From: Marasmius tenuissimus
Taxonomy: Eukaryota > Basidiomycota > Agaricomycetes > Agaricales > Marasmiaceae
Reading direction: 5' to 3'
Length of the DNA stretch: 64,000 nucleotides
Assembly: GCA_029532415.1 (NCBI GenBank)
Contig: JAQOTA010000070.1
Location: forward strand, 496,001-560,000
The notes under the pieces are model-generated. The model saw only the letters and a program-made list of their open reading frames with translations, ran no database searches and was not told where the DNA came from. The translations under genes were made by a program, and so were the position numbers. Positions within the stretch are counted from its first letter, which is position 1, and every line of letters starts with the position of its first letter. Below are positions 56,314 to 64,000 of this stretch, in pieces.

Positions 56314-59300
56314 AGCATGGGTCCCCTGCGGACAACCGTTCGACCACGGAAAATTCATGCACCTACCAACTTTCTTCCCGGCGATGCCAATACGCAAGTA
56401 CGCTCGGGCTCTCGGAGCTACAGTCAGCCCCAACAGCTGCAACGGAAGTCGGCAGTAGAGAAACGGTTAGAGCAAATGAGACAAAAAGCCGCAAGATCCG
56501 GCATGGGATTTTTGGACCTCATTGACCACGAACGCTACAACGTCTCCAACAATCTCTCTTCCTGTGACGAGGAATACGAGAATATCTCGACGATTCCCGT
56601 GGATACGAACCTGGACGACAACGGTGATTGGGAAGATCAAGATCAAGAGACTGATGGAGAGAGGAAGGAACACAAGGCATTTCATGAAGCAACACGGTCG
56701 TACTGGAGTTCGTGCGTATTTTCTTTTTGATTCCTACTCTACTTTCTCTGACTACATTCCTAGATACTACAAGGATACTCGAACAAGACGAGACAAAATA
56801 AAACTTGACCAGACTCGTTGGGAAGCTCAGGTCGAGGAAATGACCGAGGCGTACATGGATTACTCCTACCGCAAAACTACCGGCGCTTCATATAGCGCAG
56901 AAACCGTAGACTTTGAGACAGTCGCAGTTCGTGACGTCTTTTGTGAGTGTCACTTCCGAGTCTTCCGAGTGAATTTAACCCGACTGAACCATCCTCCAGA
57001 CAGCTCAGATGTCAATATTCCCAAGTATGCAACAGATGCCTACCGGTCATCTAGTCTTATTCGTCAAGGCTATTTCCCATGCAATCCCCTTATTCACAAG
57101 TCTGCCATAACAACGAGGACGCTCGAACTCTATCATCACCTCTTTGTGCGGTGTCCGCGCCAAACCATCCAGCCGTTCATACGGGCAATCTGCGACCTTC
57201 ACGGGATTCCCTTTCAACATTACCTCTGTGTCCAGTTCTCGAATTCCTTCGACGCCCTCATTTCCGTGAAGAACAGGATTCGAACGAAGGTCAAACAATT
57301 TCTGCGGCGGGATCAACCCAACTGGCGGTCACTCAATGCCTGCCCAGCCTGCCAATATCCAGTGGAAGGAGAGAAATCACTGGAGATTGAGTTCATGGGA
57401 GCAATGGACGGTAACAAGTCGCTCAAGCGTGTAGAGCGGCGAGAAGCGGCTGGAGAGAATGGAAAGCCAGGCCAGTTGAAAGAGAGAGAGGATCTGAGGG
57501 AGGGAGGGAAGGAATACTTCCTTAGTCGAGAGGAAGTGGATTGGTGGGATAGGGATAATTGGTCGAGGCATGGGAACTGGGCACCACCGCCGGCTAACGA
57601 GGAAAAGGGGAAGAATGGCTGTGAAGAAAGATGGAGCAATATGAAGGATGCACATACCGAGCATGAAAAGGTCATGTACGACGAGACTGGCGTCTTTGTG
57701 TCAACATGCCGACATATGTTCGTGCTTTGGATTGCGGATATGGTGAAGAGCGGCGAAGGGTATGTTTCCCTATAGAACTCTGCTATTAATTGGGCTAACT
57801 GTTTTGGCCTACCCAGACGAAAGTTGGCCTTAGCGATTCTCTCAAGGTACCTCAACGCCTGCAAGAAGGAGCGCGAAGAATATAACCTACCCGATCCTTC
57901 CAGTTTCAAGGCGTTCGGTTACGACATTGGATGCGAGTTCAACATCACCGTCGAGAAGAGCCCCCTGAGACAGCTTGCTGTCGAAGAGAAGCTGAAGATT
58001 CTCGTTGGACTCATGCACGGCCATGCTCATAATCGACGATGCCAGCTTCTCTACCTCATGATATACATCTTTGCTGCCGGCATTGAAGACCTTGAGGTCC
58101 TCGAGCGCCTATTCTCCCAGTCAAATGCTCTCACCAGTGCGACACGTCACACCAGCATATTTCATCGACGACAGATGATCCAAGAGTGGATGTACCACCA
58201 CGACAACTTCGAAGCCTACGCTAACCTCAGCAAATTCATATACAACAACTACGCACAGGTCCTCGAAATCCTCGCTGGGAAGGAGAAGATTTTCAAGGAG
58301 ATGGAGGAGCTCGGAGTACAGAAACCAAGCGATGTGTTGGGCTGGCTGGCAGAGGAGAGGGAGTTTCTCGACTCTCGACAGGACACTCCTCCAGAGGATG
58401 AGTCGATTATTGAGCTCTTTCGAAAGCTCGTTTCCTTGAAGGGCTGTCAGGAGCGGCTCGAATCGTCTCGTACCGTATTCCTCCAATACAAACCCGCAGA
58501 CAAGGACGAGACATCACGGTTGGAACGGAACATGCAACAGGAGAGCGAGCTGGAGACAAAGCTTATGGCTGAAGTCCACGTACTCGAGCACAAGCTCAAG
58601 GTCAAAGATAGATGGACAGAGGGCTCAGAGGCGTGGAGAAAGGCAGCAGAGATGTCAAAGAATCAGGAGTATCAGAAGGCCATTGACAAGCTAGAGGCAC
58701 TTGTTGTTGCAAGGATATTCGAGCTGTCGAAGATGCATTTAGCCAGCACAGGTGCGTTGTATATTCATCTTCTATATTGCAGATATGCTAACGCCACGCC
58801 AGGGTACAGAATGTGGCAGCACCTCGGGAAGGCCCTCAAGACTCGCTCAGCAGCAATCAAGACCGCAGTCGACAACTTCAACAAAGCAGCGACTTCTCTC
58901 GGCAAGGATACGCTCTCCTACGACACCGTGATTGAGAAGACCTACTTATCAGAGCTAGACTTCCTCCGCGAGACCAGAGACGATGTCCGTACCAAGAAGT
59001 GGGCTCAACCGGCGAATCGGACCCTGGTAACAAAGTACTGCAAGATCTGGGGTGCTCACTATGAGTTGGACCGACTTCACGTGGAAATCAAGCGGCTCGT
59101 CACCTACATGAAGGAAGAGCGGAACTTCCTGCAAGCAGCTGAAGCCCACCTCGAACGAGACAACCCCCCTCTTGCCCACCAAGTTGCTTTGTATCGTTGG
59201 GAAAGGGGTCGATTTCAAGCATGGCATCGAACTCGCCTTCGACGGATATACAAGCTGCCTGGTTTTGACCCAGCCAACCTACAATACTTCTCTCCTGGGA

Positions 59301-59476
59301 AGGGAGTGAAGCGGCCGAATCTGCCTAGGGAATGGGAGGATCGTGTTGAGGCCGGGGACGACCTCGCCGGCGCGGAGCAAGCCGCACCTCACAGCGACGA
59401 TGACGATGATGGTGATGACGAGGACGCAGAGGGCCAAGTTCTTGTTGGTAAGGTCCTTACAGTAGTCAATGATTGA
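56314..59476 (+). CDS. KDZ transposase
   Basis: Five exons (56314-56711, 56764-56942, 57000-57759, 57817-58751, 58803-59476) sum to 981 aa. The intron at 56943-56999 is 57 bp, so an unspliced reading would stay open; splicing gives the usual VF-x-x-SD junction. Hallmarks in order: an N-terminal region ending in a 'SSSLIRQGYFPCNP' block, CPAC (about residues 307-310), a first acidic motif in MDGNKSLKR (about 326), C-x-x-x-H (STCRHMF), YDIGC (about 481) and HGHAHNRRCQ (about 512), then a long coiled-coil C-terminus and an Asp-rich tail. These are the catalytic and zinc-binding motifs of KDZ transposases. A full-length, unbroken frame with matched TIRs suggests a competent enzyme. It lies directly inside the right inverted repeat. 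Confidence 0.9.
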
Positions 59477-59502
59477 TTTGTATAGTATTTACTGTATAAT
59501 TT

Positions 59503-59862
59503 ATGATGCTTTACTCATTATATCTGGGGGAGGGCAACCGTCGGGGGGGCGGGACAGTCGGGATAGCCGGCGGGAAGTCGGGACAGCGGGGACAGCGGGG
59601 ACAGTCCGTATAAGGTAATGGGAAGTGTCAGGAAGGCGGCGCGTCGGAAGCCTTACCAAACATCCAGATAAGGTAATGGCAGGCGGCAAGCTCCCGCTCC
59701 CGTAGATACCGCCCTAGGGAGGAGAGGATATGCTACAAGTCCTAAGTCTTTACCCAACTTTAAGCTCCTGGCCTGGAATATATGGCTATCTGCTTGTTGG
59801 GATTTGATATACGTATCGGATCAAGGGTCTTTAATATATCGTTTATTTGGTAGTATCAGGTG
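59503..59862. repeat. Right terminal inverted repeat of KDZ element
   Basis: Reverse complement of 48626-48985; begins 27 bp after the transposase stop codon, so the transcript's 3' end probably lies within the repeat. The inner part carries gacagcgggg repeats. Confidence 0.92.
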
Positions 59863-59870
59863 TTGGAGTC
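59863..59870. repeat. 8-bp target-site duplication of KDZ element (right)
   Basis: TTGGAGTC, identical to 48618-48625. Confidence 0.92.
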
Positions 59871-59880
59871 GGGTTCGCTG

Positions 59881-61098
59881 TCAGGGACGTTCTTCTTGTG
59901 TACTTTCCTGTGTACTAAGACTGCCTTTAATAAGACTACCATAACCGGTCACCATATACTGGTCTTCACTGTGTTGCCGCTTCTGTACCCATTGTGGTGA
60001 CAGTGGTGGAATCTCTGAGCACATTGAGGTAGATGACAAAGACAATGGTGAAATTGTAGGTGAGGGGGGGATTGATGATGATGGAACAGATGGTGAAGGA
60101 GGCTGTGATAGTGGAGGAAGAGTGAGTGAAGAGTGATGTGATGACGATCGAATGGGAGGTGAAGATAGACGGTGTGAGGCTGCCAGACCAGAGGATAAAG
60201 ATATCCCAGAAAGATAGACAGTACATCTCTGTAAAACCTTTGTGACTGCTGTGTTGCTCTTTTTGCATAATGCATTTGACATTGCTCTTTTAGCTGTCCC
60301 AAGTGGTGCAAATGCCTTCTTGTTCTTCTGCCGAACTTGACACTTTGCCTCACAGGACAGGACATATTCCGGGAGGGTTGGATCTCCCAGACATACAGCC
60401 ACACTATCAATAGATAGAAGTAAGAACCAAGATAGAGACTTGTATATGTTTGGAACTCACCTCAATATCCCGTCAGGTCCAGTATGTCAACTTGCATTTC
60501 CACAGTACTCTAATGGGCCAATTGCCACATCTGAGGACTTCTTTCCTACAATCTCTGAAAACAGCTTCTCTTTCCTTGCATCCCCCACTTTGAGCTTGAT
60601 AGGTTTTCCCATAGCAACAGCACTATGCACCTCATCCTCTGAGTCGCTGTCATCATCACCGCCGACTAACAACAAAATAAATACCTAGAACACTCATTCA
60701 GAATAGAAACATACTTCAAGTACCAGCCCTCCAAAATCTACAACCATAGAACAACCAGTTGATGAGATCGAATCCGGTCCCCATATAGCCAGACCCTCCA
60801 AAGGTTCGGCTGAAGAAGGCTTTGGCGTTGATTTCCGATACTCCTTTTCGAGTGAAGGAGGGTAGAGAGGGGTCTGATTGGATTTTTGGCCTCACTGAAG
60901 TCTTGACCCTGGTTCCAGTTTATCAACAAAGCCCAGCCCGGCTCCCGTTTTTGTTGAACTCTTTAGTTGTTCTACATTCGTCCAATCTGCCCATAAGGCC
61001 ACTACATTGAACACCAACACTCCGGTCTCTTGTTGTGCAACCTCAAAGGCATGTTTTATTGTTGAAACATGAATATGATCCTCCCGGAACTCTGGCAT
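59881..61098 (-). CDS. Unrecognised gene fragments in outer element, right side
   Basis: Three open stretches on the minus strand look like exons of one gene: 61098-about 60894 (MPEFREDHIHVSTIKHAFEV, VVALWADWTN), about 60675-60487 (DDDSDSEDEVHSAVAMGKPIK, acidic) and about 60402-59881 (AVCLGDPTLPEYVLSCEAKC, then a Ser/Pro-rich tail ending TQEERP). Splice sites between the first two could not be joined in phase, so the model is not complete. The last stretch ends 11 bp from the KDZ target duplication, so the insertion lies just beyond its stop. Together with the pieces at 45.9-47.4 kb these represent the outer element's cargo. Confidence 0.35.
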
Positions 61099-61310
61099 TG
61101 TATCTTCATAAACTAATCAAATGTACATATATAAGATAAAGTTTCCAAGCACACCTGTATTTGAAGGGTGAAGAGGACCTCAATCTGTGACAAGGGGGGT
61201 GGTTCTTGGTGGTTCAGGTCCAACCAGGCAACACACAGACATTGTAGAACATGCCATTGCCATGTGGTGATCAGCTGCTGATCATGAAAAATTTTGGAAC
61301 TGGGTACTAT

Positions 61311-61906
61311 TTGTGATAGTCAGAGACTTTTGTTGCTGTAGGTCAGTCAATTCTGCTCAGAAGTGTTAAACAATTGCTGTGAATACTTTTATACATCATA
61401 TTTTGATGTTCTGATACATAGCTTAGCTTAGTAAACTATGCCTGAGGTGTGAGGGATGACTAAAGATGTGGGATACGTGTGGGAATTAGCCTAGGTGCCT
61501 GTAAGCGCGCGTGTGAAATTCCGCGGGGAAACCTGATTGCGCGCGCACGGAAATTCTAGCAGCTGTGCGAAAAACCTCGAGTATGTGCGAGAAAGATAGA
61601 TCACGCGCGGAAAAGTTATAATATGGGGGGGACACCCAAGTTAGGTCGGGGGGGGGCAATTTATTTTTTTCCCATTTTAACACTCATAGATTTTCGCCTT
61701 TTTACGCCCGTAAAAACGCTTCCGAGATTTATCCGGGACAGTTTTGCGCTCGTAAAAGTCTTTCTTTTTGCCTCGTGTATTTCGTGTGTTTTTGCGCGCT
61801 CGAAAATATCTTTTTGACGCCAGTGAATTTGGCCGTAAAATGACATGTTTTACGAAGCCTTTTACCTTGCTAATTTTGGCCGTAAAAGCATGGTTGGGCA
61901 GCAGTG
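61311..61906. repeat. Right terminal inverted repeat of outer element
   Basis: Complement of 44841-45390 with about 50 bp of extra sequence. The outer 200 bp contain several CGTAAAA/TTTTACG motifs in both orientations, resembling the subterminal transposase-binding arrays of CACTA elements. Confidence 0.8.
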
Positions 61907-62836
61907 TATGTTACTAAAGATCGACGACCCTAATTTCGTAAGTACCTCGAGCTAATACTTAGAGGCCCGCACTCAAGGAGAGAAGCCGCACATTATCCGC
62001 CAGCACGTTGCTCAAGACAGAAATGCATTGCATCTATCAACCTTTGATACTTTGCAGGTATCAGGTCCCGACTTCCATCATTGCATGGTCCATCATCAAT
62101 CATCAGCTAGTCGCGACGCGCATGCAGATGATGCTGTTGTACCTTGTGGATGCACAGCCTATATCCGAATCAACGCAAGCGTGAAGCGAAGTCCCCACTG
62201 TAGAAGTTCCCGAGTGGCGTGAGATACTCATCACAAGATTCGAACAAGCACATTCAGATACTATGCTTTCTCGTGCGGGTCGTCTGAGGTCCTGTTTGAT
62301 CTCCCCTTTCTATGTTGTGTTTAGATCAGCGTGAAACTCATCGTAATCATCTCCGATGTATCGGGGATACAGCATACAACATTATTTGAAGTTCAACAGC
62401 CGATGCGGGGATCTAGTACGCGTTTGGCAATTACTAGAAGTCCTATCGATCACGGATCGTTGAACTTTCTTGATCACTCCTTCGATACAACCTCAATGAC
62501 GCGTTATCATCACACCAGGGAGCTACTAGGCCAGGTCTCGGAGTTGGGAATCACACTATGCGTGATATGAATCAACACGACTTCAGGGTGTCATCATGAA
62601 CGAAGAAAGACGTCTTCAGACGTTGTCGCCGTCCTAGATCATTGACAGTGTATATGATCAGCAAGTTTGAACTACCCCATCCTGATCATTCGTTACGGTT
62701 TTGGGATCCCGGACTCCCCCTTAGCCTCAATTTCCGGACGCTGGCGGTCTGAACTGGTACATGATAGAGCGAATCCATTTCTGTCTCCGACTTTAGCTTA
62801 CATCCCGGCAATTGTACATAGAGGGAGCTCTCGAAG
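61907..62836. other. Intergenic region
   Basis: Begins with the TAT of the proposed target duplication (61907-61909). No gene is seen. Confidence 0.4.
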
Positions 62837-64000
62837 TCACCCCGATATTCCGCTTCCCTCACGATGATAATGATTCTTACTATCCAATTCACTCTGGTGA
62901 ACCTCCTCCTTTGCGACGTTGACCTGGACGAGTGGGAGGTCGCCATCCATCTGACCTATCTTGAGCTTTGTGTCCCGAGCGCGTCAGACGACAACCCGGC
63001 TTGTCTGTTATGAAGGCAATAACTTACCCTGTTCTGATTGTCAAATAACGGCAGTCCGACCTCATTGATCGTCGCTCTGGGGGCGAGAGGCTGCTGAGAA
63101 GGTCGTTGCCGGAACCCAGACCCATTGTAGACGTAAACGTCTTTATTGGAGCGGCCGCCCCAATCCTCCAAATAATACTGAGCGTTGAGCCTGTCGAATG
63201 AAGTTACTCCACAGTTTGATTCGACCTCGAGGAAATGGGACTCACATTGCCAGGAGGGAATTGAAATATAGCGCCGTGAGAACGAACCTGAAGGGGAGAA
63301 AGACGAGCTCTAGCGGCAACGTCAAGTACTGGAACGTTGACAAAGAAGTTGAGTAGAAAAGCGAGTAGTCCGGTGACTCAAACTGACCATAATCGGGGGG
63401 ATGATCGAGAATAAGCTTTGAGAACTGGTCAACAGTGGACATAAGGACCATGATGGGTGAGTACCTTGCAAGTGCACCACTATTCACTACATAAGCTACG
63501 AAGACGTAGAACTGGCTGTCAGTCCTGTAAAACAGAGGTAGTTGAACATGAGTATGAAATAGATCAAATTGAGACCTCACCAGTCCAAACGTTTATTGGT
63601 GCGGTACAACATGACAACAATAGTTGCAGATAAGATGCAATCAATGACTGCGGTAAGACAAAAGTCAAGTGCCACGGCCCACTAGATATCCATAAACTTT
63701 ATTATAAGACACGAATTGAGCAATTTCTCAAGGAACGTACCTTGAAGTCGATGGTGAGCACACCCATAATCATAGGAACCCCAGAACTACACACATGATG
63801 TACTTCAAAATCCTGACAGCTCAGCTTTGTTGTGACACTTACATGCGGTATGGGACGTCTAAGAATGTCAAGCAATGTTTTAGCGGGTTGAAAGTGGCAG
63901 GAGGTATGGGCAAGCTCACAAATTGCCAGAGCTAGATTTGCAAAGGTCAGAAACCTGGTAAAATCTGGAGCAGATTTGAATACATACAAAGGCTGAAAGC
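62837..64000 (-). CDS. DUF6534-type membrane protein (N-terminus beyond window)
   Basis: The gene enters from the right edge. Resolved exons: 63786-63741, 63681-63581, 63524-63465, 63424-63388, 63328-63246, 63190-63028 and 62950-62837, with a probable 16-nt exon near 63850 and another ending near 63926. They read in one frame: hydrophobic segments VPMIMGVLTIDFKWAVAL, CILSATIVVMLY, FYVFVAYVVNSGAL and LPFRFVLTALYFNSLLAMLNA. The last two, with the invariant Y-x-NSLLA-x-LN ending the final helix, are the DUF6534 signature of agaricomycete multipass proteins. A soluble C-terminal tail follows. Biological role unknown. It is a good candidate for a plasma-membrane receptor-like protein, by inference only. 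Confidence 0.72.

Larger units (their letters stand above)
48626..59862. mobile_element. Complete KDZ (Kyakuja-Dileera-Zisupton) DNA transposon with TET/JBP gene
   Basis: An 11,237-bp element bounded by 360-bp terminal inverted repeats and an 8-bp target duplication. Gene order: large proline-rich protein (minus, 49027-52043), viroplasmin-like protein (plus, 52209-53349), small basic protein (minus, 53467-53936), TET/JBP dioxygenase (minus, 54453-56236), KDZ transposase (plus, 56314-59476). All five read without stops once spliced, so it may still be active. KDZ transposons and their association with TET/JBP genes are established in basidiomycetes; here both lie inside one bounded unit. The element sits within the outer CACTA-like transposon. 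Confidence 0.92.
44841..61906. mobile_element. Outer CACTA-like DNA transposon carrying a nested KDZ element
   Basis: The ends are long inverted repeats (44841-45390 and 61311-61906). Both termini read CACTGCTG inward from the outside, and the 3 bp outside are TAT at both ends, a plausible target duplication. CACT(A/G) termini with 3-bp (or 2-bp) duplications are the hallmark of the CACTA/CMC superfamily. The right subterminal region is full of CGTAAAA/TTTTACG motifs, also usual for CACTA elements. I find no CACTA transposase, and the very long inverted repeats are unusual, so this may be a non-autonomous member or a different group. Without the KDZ insert it would measure about 5.8 kb. It contains fragments of unrecognised genes at both sides. 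Confidence 0.6.

Noticed and set aside
57313..57909. 198-codon minus-strand frame opposite the transposase
   Set aside because: Antisense shadow of a strongly coding exon of the KDZ transposase.

Overview
The window is nuclear DNA of a filamentous basidiomycete, most probably an agaricomycete mushroom. Genes are cut by many 45-85 bp GT-AG introns (one GC-AG). The content is typical of that group: F-box genes, a BTB gene, a DUF6534-type membrane protein, small secreted proteins, TET/JBP-like dioxygenases and a KDZ (Kyakuja-Dileera-Zisupton) transposase. All gene models were spliced by eye. Where exons are listed, the lengths sum to whole codons unless stated. Domain names come from pattern recognition, not a database search.

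Layout. 0.4-2.6 kb: an intact TET/JBP-family 2-oxoglutarate/Fe(II) dioxygenase behind a 24-bp minisatellite. 2.8-6.4 kb (minus): a 1036-aa protein with a divergent HECT-like end. 6.4-11 kb: gene-poor. 11.1-14.3 kb: a two-finger GATA factor with a DUF1752-type N-terminus (AreA/Gaf1-like nitrogen regulator). 14.3-19.5 kb: gene-poor, possibly with relics. 19.5-20.7 kb: BTB protein. 21.3-31.1 kb: a segmental duplication with two NmrA-like reductases, a third reduced to a last-exon relic, and two ten-exon membrane-protein paralogues, with an F-box gene between. 31.4-44.7 kb: F-box genes (one a decayed tandem copy), two secreted proteins and two small uncharacterised genes.

44.8-61.9 kb is a nest of transposons. 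The outer element (44841-61906) has inverted repeats of about 550-600 bp that begin CACTG, flanked by TAT on both sides, as in CACTA/CMC elements. Inside it sits an 11.2-kb KDZ transposon (48626-59862) with 360-bp, nearly identical terminal inverted repeats and a perfect 8-bp target duplication (TTGGAGTC). The KDZ element carries five genes that look intact: the transposase, a TET/JBP dioxygenase, a protein ending in a viroplasmin/RNase-H1-N-like fold, a large proline-rich protein with an acidic tail, and a short basic helical protein. Four of them form two head-to-head pairs with 77- and 165-bp shared promoters. The window ends inside a DUF6534-type membrane protein gene.

The most notable system is the self-contained KDZ unit that couples a transposase to a DNA/RNA-modifying dioxygenase. 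A second, unlinked TET/JBP gene lies in the same window. Inference: the dioxygenase may oxidise 5-methylcytosine (or another base) on element or host DNA and so affect silencing or mobility.
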